From assembly GCF_018688095.1 (NCBI RefSeq), contig NZ_CP061311.1, positions 1,954,120 through 2,018,119 on the forward strand: a stretch of 64,000 nucleotides of DNA, given 5' to 3'. The DNA is from Polynucleobacter sp. AP-Titi-500A-B4 (lineage in GTDB: Bacteria; Pseudomonadota; Gammaproteobacteria; Burkholderiales; Burkholderiaceae). Positions 8,514 through 17,878 of this stretch are shown here, in pieces. Numbering within the stretch: position 1 is the first letter of the stretch; every line of letters begins with the position of its first letter. Both the position numbers and the translations under genes were made by a program. Below the pieces are notes generated by a model. It was not told the origin of the DNA. It ran no database searches and saw nothing but the letters and a program-made list of their open reading frames with translations.

Positions 8514-11500
8514 TTACTCTTGCTTGAACTTCTTCTGATGGTGATCGGCACCCATGAAGAGGTACATGGCAGGCACTACGAATAAAGTAAACAAGGTTCC
8601 AATGGATAGCCCAGTGAAGATCACAATACCCATGGATTGACGTCCGGCAGCACCAGCCCCAGAAGCAATAACCAGTGGCAGAACACCTAAAACCATCGCA
8701 GCAGTAGTCATCAAAATTGGTCTTAAACGTTCGCTAGCAGCCTCAATAATCGCGTCAAGCTTGCTACGCCCGCCTTCTTGCAAAACGTTAGCAAACTCTA
8801 CGATCAAGATGCCGTGTTTACTGATCAGCCCCATCAAGGTCACTAGACCAACTTGCGTATACACATTTAAGGTTGTAAAGCCGAGATTAATAAAGATGAG
8901 TGCGCCAAAGAGTGCTAAGGGCACGGAAACTAGAATCACAATCGGATCGCGGAAGCTTTCAAACTGCGCCGCTAGAACTAAGAACACAATCAAAATCGCA
9001 AAGAACATGGTGACCAAGAATCCCCCAGACTCGGCCATAAACTGACGAGATGGGCCTGCGTAGTCCATGGTGTAACCGTTCGGAGCCACCTCTTTTAAAG
9101 TCTGACGCATGAACTCTAATAAATCTGCTTCAGAAATGAAAGGGGTACTAACACCTGAAATCGTCGCAGAATTCAATTGCTGAAAGTGATTAATCGATTG
9201 AGGAACAACTCTTTGCTTAATGCTTGCAATCGTTCTCGCCTGAATCATTGCACCGCTAGGAGTACGAATGTAGTAATCCAATATCTGATCAGGGTTCAAG
9301 CGATCTACCTGTTTGACTTGCGGAATGACACGGTAAGAGCGTCCAGCGACTGAGAAGTAATTCACATAACCGCCGCCCAGAGCTGCAGATAATGCTGAGC
9401 CCACTTGCTGCTGAGTCATCCCCAAAGCAGCCACTTTTTCACGATCAATCACCAATACATCTTGTGGCTTATCAATCTTTAAGTCAGAGTCGACAAAGAA
9501 AAAGTTGCCGCTACGACGTGCTTTATCTAATACCGCTTGCGATACTTCATTTAACTGCTCATAAGACTCAGTTGTGTTAATCACCACCTGTACCGGCAAG
9601 CCTTGCGCTCCTGGTAAGGCTGGGAATTGGAATGCTGCCACACGAACGCCAGCAATAGAGTTCCACTTTTGCTGCATATCTTCTTGGAACTTGGTTGCGT
9701 TCCGACTGCGCTGACTCCAATCCTTAAGCAAGATACCGCCGAAGCTAGAGGTAGGGCTGGTAATCTGAAATGCTTGCTCGTACTCAGACTCCGCTGCTGC
9801 AATAGCGTAAATTTGATCTGCATAGGTCTGCATCTGATTCACGGTGCTATTGGGTGGCCCTGATGCCTGCATCAAAACGATACCTTGATCTTCAGTAGGG
9901 GCAAGCTCTGATCGAGCAGTTGCATATAGGTACGCAACGCCACCCAACAAAATAGCGCCCATCACAATAATGACTTGCCATGTGCTCAATAGATCACGCA
10001 GAGTAGTTTGATAACTGTGGTGCACCTTATCGAAAATGCGATCAATCTTCTGCACAAAAGCAGATGCTTCTTGCTCCTCAGTAAAGATGCGTGAGCACAT
10101 CATGGGAGATAAAGTGAGAGCAATTAAACCTGACACGGCAACCGCGCTAGCCAAGGTGAAAGCAAATTCAGTAAAGAGCGCACCCGTTAGACCACCCTGG
10201 AAGCCAATTGGAATATAGACTGCAATCAATACAACAGTCATAGCCAAAATGGGGCTGCCCAATTCACGGGCGGCAATCAATGACGCTTCTAAGGGCGATT
10301 TACCTTCCTTCATATGTCTGTCAACGTTCTCTACTACGATGATGGCGTCATCCACTACCAAGCCAATTGCCAATACCAAAGCAAGCAGGGTTAATAAGTT
10401 AATGGAATAGCCCAGCACTTGCATCAGGAAAAAAGTGCCAATCAAAGAAAGTGGCATCGCAATGACGGGTACAGCAACCGCACGTACACTACCTAAGAAG
10501 AGATAAATCACTACCGTGACAATGACTAAGGCTTCGAGCAAAGTCGAAACAACTTCATCAATGGAGCTGGTAATAAATTCAGTGGAGTCATACACAATCT
10601 TGCCATTCATACCAATAGGCAATTGCTTCTGAATATCAGGAACAGCATCTCTAACGCGCTGCGCAACATCAAGTAAGTTAGCCTGAGGGGCGACCTTAAT
10701 ACCAATGAAAACTGACTGCTTGCCGCTAAATGCCACATTTGTGTTGTAGTCTTCAGACCCCAAAGATACATTGGCAACCTGATCTAAATAGACAATATTG
10801 ATGCCATCTTTTTTAACCACCAGCTTGCGAAACTCATCTAGCGTGTGAAGATCAGTCCCTGCGACCAAGTCAACGGAGACCATGTCGCCTTTGGTACTGC
10901 CCACTGCTGATAAATAGTTATTAGCAGACATTGCGCTATAGACATCGTCTGCACCAACACCCAAGCCAGCCATCTTTTCACGATCCAACCAGGCGCGTAA
11001 GGCGAACTTTCTGCCACCAATAATTTCAGCATTCTGCACGCCCTCAACAGAATCGAGCTTCGGCTTGACAACTCGAAGCAGGTAATCGGTGATGGCGTTA
11101 TTGGGCAATTGATCGCTATAAAAGCCCATATACATCGCTGCCGTAGATTGGCCCACTTGTACCGTCAGAATAGGTTGCTGCGCCTGAGGTGGTAATTGAT
11201 TTTTAACTGCACTAATTTGCGTTTGAATTTGTGTCAATGCGGCATTGGAGTCATAGTTCAGTTTTAACGTAGCAATGATGGTCGATACACCACTTACGCT
11301 AGCCGAAGATAAATAATCAATACCTTGAGCCTGTGCAATTGAGGCCTCTAGTGGCTGTGTAATAAAGCCTGCAATCGTTTCAGGATCAGCGCCATAGTAA
11401 GCGGTCGTAATGGTCACAATCGCGTTTTGTGTTTGCGGGTATTGATTAACTGGCAGAGATCCAATCGCCTTTAAGCCAAATACCAATACGAGAGCGCTCA

Positions 11501-11549
11501 CCACCAGCGAAAGCACTGGTCGGCGAATGAATATGTCAGTCCAATTCAT
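8514..11549 (-). CDS. RND efflux pump permease, HAE1 family
   Basis: Inner-membrane proton-driven drug exporter of 1011 residues, the usual length for AcrB/MdtB-like HAE1 permeases. It starts MNWTDIFIRRPVLSLVVSALVLVFG (first membrane segment). The paired aspartates of the proton relay are in AIGLVVDDAIIVVEN near residue 400. GLISKHGILIVEFAN near 925 carries the TM10 lysine. Two large periplasmic loops are present. It is the last gene of the operon, eight bases after the adaptor gene. The substrate range cannot be read from sequence. Confidence 0.95.
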   Translation of the reverse strand: MNWTDIFIRRPVLSLVVSALVLVFGLKAIGSLPVNQYPQTQNAIVTITTAYYGADPETIAGFITQPLEASIAQAQGIDYLSSASVSGVSTIIATLKLNYDSNAALTQIQTQISAVKNQLPPQAQQPILTVQVGQSTAAMYMGFYSDQLPNNAITDYLLRVVKPKLDSVEGVQNAEIIGGRKFALRAWLDREKMAGLGVGADDVYSAMSANNYLSAVGSTKGDMVSVDLVAGTDLHTLDEFRKLVVKKDGINIVYLDQVANVSLGSEDYNTNVAFSGKQSVFIGIKVAPQANLLDVAQRVRDAVPDIQKQLPIGMNGKIVYDSTEFITSSIDEVVSTLLEALVIVTVVIYLFLGSVRAVAVPVIAMPLSLIGTFFLMQVLGYSINLLTLLALVLAIGLVVDDAIIVVENVDRHMKEGKSPLEASLIAARELGSPILAMTVVLIAVYIPIGFQGGLTGALFTEFAFTLASAVAVSGLIALTLSPMMCSRIFTEEQEASAFVQKIDRIFDKVHHSYQTTLRDLLSTWQVIIVMGAILLGGVAYLYATARSELAPTEDQGIVLMQASGPPNSTVNQMQTYADQIYAIAAAESEYEQAFQITSPTSSFGGILLKDWSQRSRNATKFQEDMQQKWNSIAGVRVAAFQFPALPGAQGLPVQVVINTTESYEQLNEVSQAVLDKARRSGNFFFVDSDLKIDKPQDVLVIDREKVAALGMTQQQVGSALSAALGGGYVNYFSVAGRSYRVIPQVKQVDRLNPDQILDYYIRTPSGAMIQARTIASIKQRVVPQSINHFQQLNSATISGVSTPFISEADLLEFMRQTLKEVAPNGYTMDYAGPSRQFMAESGGFLVTMFFAILIVFLVLAAQFESFRDPIVILVSVPLALFGALIFINLGFTTLNVYTQVGLVTLMGLISKHGILIVEFANVLQEGGRSKLDAIIEAASERLRPILMTTAAMVLGVLPLVIASGAGAAGRQSMGIVIFTGLSIGTLFTLFVVPAMYLFMGADHHQKKFKQE

Positions 11550-11556
11550 CTGCTAC

Positions 11557-12888
11557 TTATTCCTGTGGTTTAGGATCAGGTGAATTTGCAGGCTGCACCT
11601 TATTGTTAATAATTAATGGGGTGCCATTCTTCAACTTCAATTGACCGCTCGTTACCACCGTGTCACCCTCATTAATACCCTTGAGAATAGCTACCTGATC
11701 ACCACGCGTGTTACCCGTAGTGACAAACACTTGCTGCGCCTCTAAAGCAGGCTTGCCTTGTTTATCTTTCTTCCCGGTTTCTTTTGCTATGAAAACTGTC
11801 GAGCCATATGGGTTATAAGTCACAGCAGTCTGCGGCAAAGTGAGCAACTTTACTTGGTCACCCAGCTTAATATTCACATTTGCAAACATCCCTGGGAGAA
11901 CTTTCTTGTCTGGATTTGCAAGCTGAGCCTCAATTTGAATATTGCGGGTATTGGTATCTACTTTGGGGCTTACGGCTGTAATCTTGCCAGTGAAACTGGC
12001 CTCCTTAAATGCGTCAGTGGTGACAACGACCTCTTGACCAACCTGAATCTGCTCGGCGTTGCCTTGTGGCAAAGTAAAGTCCACAAAAATAGGATCCAAA
12101 GTCTGGAGCGTCAGCAGCTTATCACCTGGATTGACATACTGACCAGGATTAATCGAAACAATACCGACTCGCCCACTAAATGGCGCCTTCAGATTTTTCT
12201 TGGCTACTAATGCGGTTTGCGCCTCTACCTGTGCTTGCTTTGATTGTGCATCTGCCTTGCTTGTATCAAATACATTCTTACTAATTGCCTGAATTGCCAA
12301 TTGTTGCTTATCCCGCTCATTGATGACCTTGGCAAGGTCGGCCATGGCTTTTAAGGAATTTAATTGCGCAACATCTGAAGCATCATTCAGCTTAATTAAT
12401 AACTCGCCTTCTTTTACATCTTGACCAGACTTAATGGGTACTGTTTGCACAAGACCACCAATCTCGGTGCTCAACTCAACACCTCTAAAAGCGCGAACAT
12501 TACCGACACTGGTCAATTTTGGCTGCCACTCTGATGTAGCAATCACCATGGTAGAAACCGTTGCTGGCGGCAAACCCATTCCTGAGATGAAATGCTTAAT
12601 CATGAAAGTCTTCAGTTGATTAAAGCCAAATATCAGGCCTAGCAACAAGAAAACACCACACAGCATGATCGTCATACGACGCTGAAGTGGCTCCATTGCC
12701 ATGAGCTTGGCATACGCTTTAGTACCACGCCATTTAGCCCCCATACGGGCATAGAAGGCTTTTGCTTTTTCCCAAATCGCAATTGCCTTATCACGCAATT
12801 TCCATTGCTCAGCCTTGAGTTTCATCCAAGCCCATAAGGCAAGAACGGCAGCAATCAGCTTGCTCTTAATTGTTTCCAGAAGTTTCAT
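11557..12888 (-). CDS. RND efflux periplasmic adaptor (membrane fusion protein)
   Basis: 443-residue adaptor linking the permease and the outer-membrane channel. The lipoyl and barrel domains begin at VGNVRAFRGVELSTEIGGLV (near 128), and KKNLKAPFSGRVGIVSINPGQYV is near 213. A single membrane anchor is at about residues 72-92. Before it lies an unusual 70-residue basic, Trp-rich stretch predicted to be cytoplasmic; most relatives begin near the anchor. Internal ATG starts at 12693 or 12675 would give the usual length. The upstream start overlaps the channel gene by 23 bases. Confidence 0.92.
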   Translation of the reverse strand: MKLLETIKSKLIAAVLALWAWMKLKAEQWKLRDKAIAIWEKAKAFYARMGAKWRGTKAYAKLMAMEPLQRRMTIMLCGVFLLLGLIFGFNQLKTFMIKHFISGMGLPPATVSTMVIATSEWQPKLTSVGNVRAFRGVELSTEIGGLVQTVPIKSGQDVKEGELLIKLNDASDVAQLNSLKAMADLAKVINERDKQQLAIQAISKNVFDTSKADAQSKQAQVEAQTALVAKKNLKAPFSGRVGIVSINPGQYVNPGDKLLTLQTLDPIFVDFTLPQGNAEQIQVGQEVVVTTDAFKEASFTGKITAVSPKVDTNTRNIQIEAQLANPDKKVLPGMFANVNIKLGDQVKLLTLPQTAVTYNPYGSTVFIAKETGKKDKQGKPALEAQQVFVTTGNTRGDQVAILKGINEGDTVVTSGQLKLKNGTPLIINNKVQPANSPDPKPQE

Positions 12889-14407
12889 TTTGATCTTTAT
12901 TCGCTATGGCTTTTGGTTTAAAAGCGGGGCCCTCACGATTCCACCAGCCGCCGCCTAATGCTGTAAATAATGCTGCTGTATCAGAAAATCTTGTAGCCTG
13001 CGCAGCCACAGATTTCACTTTTGCTTGTTGATACTGATTTTGGTAATAAAGCACCGCCAAATAACTAGCTGTACCTAATTTGTATTGTTGCTGAACAAGG
13101 TCCAATGTCTCGTAGGCATAGCGCTCAGCATCAGATGCCGACTTGAGCGCTTGAGCTCCTGTCTCAAGTGCACGTAAGGCATTGGCAACTTCTTGAAAGG
13201 CATTTAATACTGTTGCTTGATATTGAAAAGCCGCCTGCTCGTAATTGGCAATCGCACCACGACGTTGAGCTAACAATTGTCCACCCTGAAACAAGGGCTG
13301 CAAGATACCGCCACCGATAGACCATAAAGCTGAGTTAGGACCGAATAACGCTGCTGAAGTCAGCGCAGCTGAACCGATGGCCCCCGTGATATTAAATTGA
13401 GGTAATAAATTTGCTGTAGCAACACCTACAAATGCGTTCTGCGCTTTCAATTGCGCTTCGGCGGCACGTACGTCAGGACGTTGCCGTACCAAGCTGGATG
13501 GCACTGAAAGTGGCAACTTTGCCGGGAGGTGTAACTTACTTAAATCGAACTTTGTAATGTCGGCATTACTCGGTAACTCACCGACAAGCACCGCCAACTG
13601 ATTGCGCGCAAAAGCTAAATTTCTCTCGTAGTTAAAGAGATCCACCTCAGAAGATGAAACTAAAGTGCGTTGTGATGTGACATCTACCTTAGATACCGTA
13701 CCAATCACTAATTGTTTCTCGGTTACTTCCGCAAGGTTTGTTTGCGCTTTCAGAATTTCTTCGGTTGCTTGCATTTGTGCGCGCAGTGCCGCTTCTTTGA
13801 CTGCGCTAGTGACAACGTTAGCTGTTAAAGATAGATAGGCACCCTCTAATTGATACTGCGCAACCTCCGCTTGAGCTCTTGCGCCCTCGACTGCACGACG
13901 AGCACCACCAAATACATCGAGCTTGTAGGTAACGTTTACTGAGGTGTTGTAAAGGTTGTAGGTATCAGAACCATAAGGCAAGCCATAGATGGCGGAGGGT
14001 TGAAGCTGCCTAGTAGCTGCACCACCCAGACTTACCGCCGGAAAATATTGCCCGCCAATTTGCGCGCTCACGTTTTCCTGAGCGGCACGCAATGCGGCAT
14101 CAGCAGCACCTAAATTCGGATTTTGTTGTAAGGCTTTTTTAATTAAGGCATCTAATTCGGGGGACTTATACAGCTCCCACCACTGCGCCTCAATATCTGC
14201 GCCCTCAACAAACTCTTGATCAGTTCCACCAGGCACACCAGGAGCAGTGACGAGTTTTTTAGATAAAGGGCCTTCGGTATAGGAAGATGTTTTAGGGGCT
14301 TCGGGCTGCTTAAAATCTGGTCCTACTGCGCACGCAGAAAGCACACCTATACAAATCAGTGCCAATAACTGCAAGCGTGGGAGCGTGGGTACTTTTGAAA
14401 GAAACAT
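12866..14407 (-). CDS. NodT/OprM-type outer membrane efflux lipoprotein
   Basis: TolC-family outer membrane channel of about 513 residues. From ATG 14407 it begins MFLSKVPTLPRLQLL and has a lipobox ending LSAC, followed by AVGPDFKQPE, typical of NodT factors. Helical hairpin repeats include NPNLGAADAALRAAQENVSAQ and VRQRPDVRAAEAQL. The frame is open up to 14452, so an earlier start (ATG 14452, or CTG/TTG near 14415) is possible. The purine-rich AGAGGA lies 15 bases before ATG 14407, inside a leader hairpin. Confidence 0.9.
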   Translation of the reverse strand: MFLSKVPTLPRLQLLALICIGVLSACAVGPDFKQPEAPKTSSYTEGPLSKKLVTAPGVPGGTDQEFVEGADIEAQWWELYKSPELDALIKKALQQNPNLGAADAALRAAQENVSAQIGGQYFPAVSLGGAATRQLQPSAIYGLPYGSDTYNLYNTSVNVTYKLDVFGGARRAVEGARAQAEVAQYQLEGAYLSLTANVVTSAVKEAALRAQMQATEEILKAQTNLAEVTEKQLVIGTVSKVDVTSQRTLVSSSEVDLFNYERNLAFARNQLAVLVGELPSNADITKFDLSKLHLPAKLPLSVPSSLVRQRPDVRAAEAQLKAQNAFVGVATANLLPQFNITGAIGSAALTSAALFGPNSALWSIGGGILQPLFQGGQLLAQRRGAIANYEQAAFQYQATVLNAFQEVANALRALETGAQALKSASDAERYAYETLDLVQQQYKLGTASYLAVLYYQNQYQQAKVKSVAAQATRFSDTAALFTALGGGWWNREGPAFKPKAIANKDQNETSGNN

Positions 14408-14416
14408 GGATTGCAG

Positions 14417-14445
14417 CAAATATCCTCTTTTACAAGAGATATTTG
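14417..14445 (-). promoter_or_regulatory. Leader hairpin over the efflux operon ribosome binding region
   Basis: On the minus strand CAAATATC and GATATTTG form a perfect 8-bp outer stem, extended by TCTT/AAGA with one bulged G. The best ribosome-binding purines, AGAGGA, lie inside the 3' arm. Formation in RNA would hide them; as DNA it could be an operator. This is read directly; the role is inferred. Confidence 0.5.
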
Positions 14446-14496
14446 AACACAAAAATGATCCCGGGACCCTGTAAAGCCCTGATTTATCTACCTAAA

Positions 14497-14527
14497 TTTG
14501 TACATAAGTTTGAATGAAAGTCAAACT
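14497..14527 (-). promoter_or_regulatory. Predicted promoter of the efflux operon with overlapping dyad
   Basis: On the minus strand TTGACT (14524-14519) and TACAAA (14502-14497) are spaced by 16 bases, a plausible sigma-70 promoter starting just past the glmS stop. The -35 box lies in an inverted repeat, AGTTTGA-N7-TCAAACT at 14507-14527, which is operator-like. No regulator gene is adjacent. The promoter would give a leader of about 80 bases. Confidence 0.5.
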
Positions 14528-14534
14528 CAACGCT

Positions 14535-16367
14535 TTATTCAACCGTCACACTCTTTGCCAAGTTTCTAGGCTTATCTACATCCGTGCCACGGGCGCATGC
14601 TGTGTGATACGCCAATAATTGCAGAGGAACTACATGCAGAATAGGTGAGAGGTTGCCGTAATGCTCTGGCAATCGAATGACATTGATGCCATCGCTGCTG
14701 ACTATCTCCGTGTCATGATCAGCGAAAACGTATAACTTACCACCGCGCGCCTTAACCTCTTGCATGTTAGATTTCAACTTCTCTAGCAAGTCATCCTTAG
14801 GAGCAACCGTAACCACTGGCATCTTGTCAGTAACCAATGCTAGCGGCCCATGCTTTAACTCTCCTGCGGGATAGGCTTCTGCATGGATATAAGAAATCTC
14901 TTTTAACTTCAATGCGCCCTCAAGTGCAATTGGGTAATGCATCCCGCGGCCTAAGAAGAGTGCGTTCTCACACTTAGAAAATGCTTCACTCCAAGCAATG
15001 ATTTGTGGCTCAAGTGCAAGCACTGCGTGCAAGGCTTTTGGTAAATGACGTAATTCTCGAAGAAGCTCTTTTTCTTTTTCCACAGAAATTCTGCCAGCAC
15101 GCTTCGCAATCGAAACCGCTAAGAGATACAGCGCCAGTAATTGCGTAGTGAATGCCTTAGTAGAGGCAACGCCAATCTCAGCACCTGCTTTTGTTAAGAA
15201 GTGCCAGTCAGTTTCGCGAACCATCGCACTGCTTGCAACGTTGCAGATGGCTAAAGTGTATTTATGACCAAGAGCTTTAGCATGGCGCAAGGCGGCCAAG
15301 GTATCTGCTGTCTCGCCTGATTGTGAAACCACCACGATCAAGGTCTTTGGATTTGGAACTGTTATCCGATAGCGATATTCGCTTGCGATTTCTACTTGCG
15401 TCGGAATGCCTGCAATGTCTTCTAACCAATACTTGGCAACGCATGCAGAGTAATAGCTAGTGCCGCATGCCAGAATGAGAATCTGATCGAAAGCTTTCCA
15501 ATCATTAGCATTTGCACCAAACAATTCTGGCCCAAATGAAGCAATATTCGCAAGAGTATCGCCAATCGCCCTAGGCTGCTCAAAGATTTCTTTTTGCATG
15601 TAATGCTGATAAGGGCCAAGGTCGACAGAGTCAGCCTGAGCAGGCATTGGCTTTTGCTCACGCTTTACATGACTTCCAGCCTGATCAATAACCTCAACGC
15701 TATCGGCCTTCAGAATAGCAACATCACCTTCTTCTAAATACATCATTGCGTGAGCGCGACCAGCCAACGCCAAGGCATCTGAAGCCAGGAAGTTTTCTTG
15801 ATCGCCCAAGGCAACAACCAACGGAGATCCCGCACGTGCACCAACTAATGTACTTGGACTGTCTTTTGCAATCACACCAATAGCATACGCACCATGTAAT
15901 TTTGGCAGTACAGCACGTACAGATTGCGCAATATTTTTTTGTCCAGACCCGACATACTGTTGATGAATTAAATGCGCAATCACCTCTGTGTCGGTCTCGG
16001 ATGTAAACACATATCCAGCCGCTTTTAATTCTGCTCTGAGGGCTTCATAGTTTTCAATAATGCCATTGTGTACAACGGCAATCAAGCTGTTAGAAATATG
16101 GGGGTGGGCATTTTGTGTGTCTGGTTTCCCGTGAGTGGCCCAGCGAGTATGGGCAATACCTAGGGTTCCGCAAAAATCTTTACTTTGCTCGGCTAGCTCG
16201 GAAACGCGCGCAGTCGTGCGAGCTCTTTCGATAGGATGTTGAGCATCGTTACCATTAATTACTGCAAAACCGCAAGAGTCATATCCACGATACTCAAGGC
16301 GGCGCAATCCCTCAACTAAAACATCAACAATATTTTTATGGGATGCTGCCCCAACAATGCCGCACAT
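14535..16367 (-). CDS. glmS: Glucosamine-6-phosphate synthase (isomerizing)
   Basis: Makes glucosamine-6-phosphate from fructose-6-phosphate and glutamine, the first step toward UDP-GlcNAc for peptidoglycan and lipid A. It has 610 residues, the standard length. MCGIVGA gives the N-terminal nucleophile Cys after Met removal, and the glutaminase domain runs to about 240. Two SIS sugar-isomerase domains follow (VSQSGETADTLAALR near 349, FLGRGMHYPIALEGALKLKE near 475). The C-terminal DKPRNLAKSVTVE is conserved. The ATG overlaps the glmU stop by one base (TAATG), so translation is probably coupled. No glmS ribozyme sequence is present. Confidence 0.97.
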   Translation of the reverse strand: MCGIVGAASHKNIVDVLVEGLRRLEYRGYDSCGFAVINGNDAQHPIERARTTARVSELAEQSKDFCGTLGIAHTRWATHGKPDTQNAHPHISNSLIAVVHNGIIENYEALRAELKAAGYVFTSETDTEVIAHLIHQQYVGSGQKNIAQSVRAVLPKLHGAYAIGVIAKDSPSTLVGARAGSPLVVALGDQENFLASDALALAGRAHAMMYLEEGDVAILKADSVEVIDQAGSHVKREQKPMPAQADSVDLGPYQHYMQKEIFEQPRAIGDTLANIASFGPELFGANANDWKAFDQILILACGTSYYSACVAKYWLEDIAGIPTQVEIASEYRYRITVPNPKTLIVVVSQSGETADTLAALRHAKALGHKYTLAICNVASSAMVRETDWHFLTKAGAEIGVASTKAFTTQLLALYLLAVSIAKRAGRISVEKEKELLRELRHLPKALHAVLALEPQIIAWSEAFSKCENALFLGRGMHYPIALEGALKLKEISYIHAEAYPAGELKHGPLALVTDKMPVVTVAPKDDLLEKLKSNMQEVKARGGKLYVFADHDTEIVSSDGINVIRLPEHYGNLSPILHVVPLQLLAYHTACARGTDVDKPRNLAKSVTVE

Positions 16368-17878
16368 TATTTTTTGCCCTTTACTACCTTCTTGGCTGCT
16401 TTTTTAATGGGTTTCTTAGCAGTCTTTTTAGCGGCAACTTTTTTTGCACTTATTTTTTTTGTCGTCTCTGTTGTTGCTTTCTTTACAGGGCGCCGCCATT
16501 GCAAAGAGATTTGTTTTGCTCTTGAGATCGTCAATTGATTGGGTGGTGCATCCTTAGTTAACGTGGTACCAGCACCTAAAGTAGCGCCGCGACCAACCCG
16601 AACAGGGGCAACCAATTGTGTGTCCGAACCAATAAAGACATCATCTTCAATAATGGTTTGATGCTTATTGACGCCATCGTAATTACAAGTAATCGTGCCA
16701 GCGCCAATATTGACTCTTGAGCCAACAATAGAGTCGCCAACATAGGCTAGGTGGTTAGCTTTGCTATTGGCAGCAATTTTGCTGTTCTTCACCTCAACGA
16801 AATTGCCAATGTGAACATCATTCGATAGATCTGCGCCGGGACGTAAACGAGCATAAGGCCCAATGACCGATTGGTTGCCAACCTTTGCGCCATCCAAATG
16901 ACTATAAGCATGTATCGATACATCCTTACCAATGACGCTATTGCGAATCACACAGTAAGGACCAATCTTGGTTCCAGATGCTAAAGTGACACAGCCTTCG
17001 AATACGCAACCCACATCAATTGAAACATCAGTGCCGCACTCTAAGGTACCGCGCACATCAATCCGCACAGGATCAGCAAGCGATACGCCCGCATCCATTA
17101 ATTGATTGGCAATGTTGAGTTGATGAACTCGTTCTAACGCAGCCAATTGATCACGACTATTGACACCGACAGTTTCAAACTCGTCGTCGGCTTGAGTAGT
17201 GCGAATAGGTACGCCATCTTTAACAGCCATGGCGATAACGTCCGTTAGGTAATACTCGCCCTGAGCATTGCTGGCACGCAATGCCTTAAGCCATTTCTTC
17301 AGAGAATTGGTTGGCAAAACCATAATGCCGGTATTAATTTCTTGAATCGCTTTTTGAGTAGGCGCCGCATCCTTCTCTTCAACAATTGCTTTTACCGAAC
17401 CATCAGCATCGCGCACGATACGGCCATAACCTGTTGGATTGCTTAAAGTCTGAGTAAGGAGCGCCAGAGCAGAATCTTTGCCACGCACACCGTCAGCTAG
17501 CTTAGCCAACTTACTTAAAGTCTTTTGGGTCGTTAAGGGCACATCACCATACAAAACTAAGGTGGGCTCTTTTTCATCGAGTTTAGGCAACGCCTGTAGT
17601 AAAGCATGGCCAGTTCCTTTTTGTTGCGCCTGAAGGGCTGTGCTTACTTTGCTAAATCTAGAATCTTCTTTTGCGGTGTTTGCCAAGAATGCTTTAACGT
17701 CTGCGGCACCATGTCCAATCACCACAACGGGTCCATTTTTGGCGGACTTGCCTTGGAGGGATAAAGCAGTATTGAGGACATGCTGCAGAAGGGGCTTGCC
17801 TGCCAAAGTTTGCAGGACCTTGGGCAACGCAGATTTCATCCGCTTTCCTTGCCCAGCAGCCAATATGACGATATTCAT
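16367..17878 (-). CDS. glmU: Bifunctional GlmU (GlcN-1-P acetyltransferase / GlcNAc-1-P uridyltransferase) with Lys-rich tail
   Basis: Makes UDP-GlcNAc by acetylating GlcN-1-P and transferring UMP. The N-terminal nucleotidyltransferase starts VILAAGQGKRMKSALPKVLQ. The left-handed beta-helix acetyltransferase follows (hexapeptide repeats from about 265; NHLAYVGDS and GAGTITCNYDG near 385-405 are catalytic-site motifs). It has 503 residues against about 456 in E. coli. The excess is a C-terminal tail of roughly 40 residues made almost only of Lys, Ala, Thr and Ile/Val. It overlaps ttcA (ATGA) and glmS (TAATG), so the three are one transcription unit. Confidence 0.96.
   Translation of the reverse strand: MNIVILAAGQGKRMKSALPKVLQTLAGKPLLQHVLNTALSLQGKSAKNGPVVVIGHGAADVKAFLANTAKEDSRFSKVSTALQAQQKGTGHALLQALPKLDEKEPTLVLYGDVPLTTQKTLSKLAKLADGVRGKDSALALLTQTLSNPTGYGRIVRDADGSVKAIVEEKDAAPTQKAIQEINTGIMVLPTNSLKKWLKALRASNAQGEYYLTDVIAMAVKDGVPIRTTQADDEFETVGVNSRDQLAALERVHQLNIANQLMDAGVSLADPVRIDVRGTLECGTDVSIDVGCVFEGCVTLASGTKIGPYCVIRNSVIGKDVSIHAYSHLDGAKVGNQSVIGPYARLRPGADLSNDVHIGNFVEVKNSKIAANSKANHLAYVGDSIVGSRVNIGAGTITCNYDGVNKHQTIIEDDVFIGSDTQLVAPVRVGRGATLGAGTTLTKDAPPNQLTISRAKQISLQWRRPVKKATTETTKKISAKKVAAKKTAKKPIKKAAKKVVKGKK

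Noticed and set aside
11758..12210. 150-codon plus-strand frame opposite the efflux adaptor
   Set aside because: It is antisense to a confidently assigned gene, has no recognisable domain and no ribosome binding site; it is a shadow frame.
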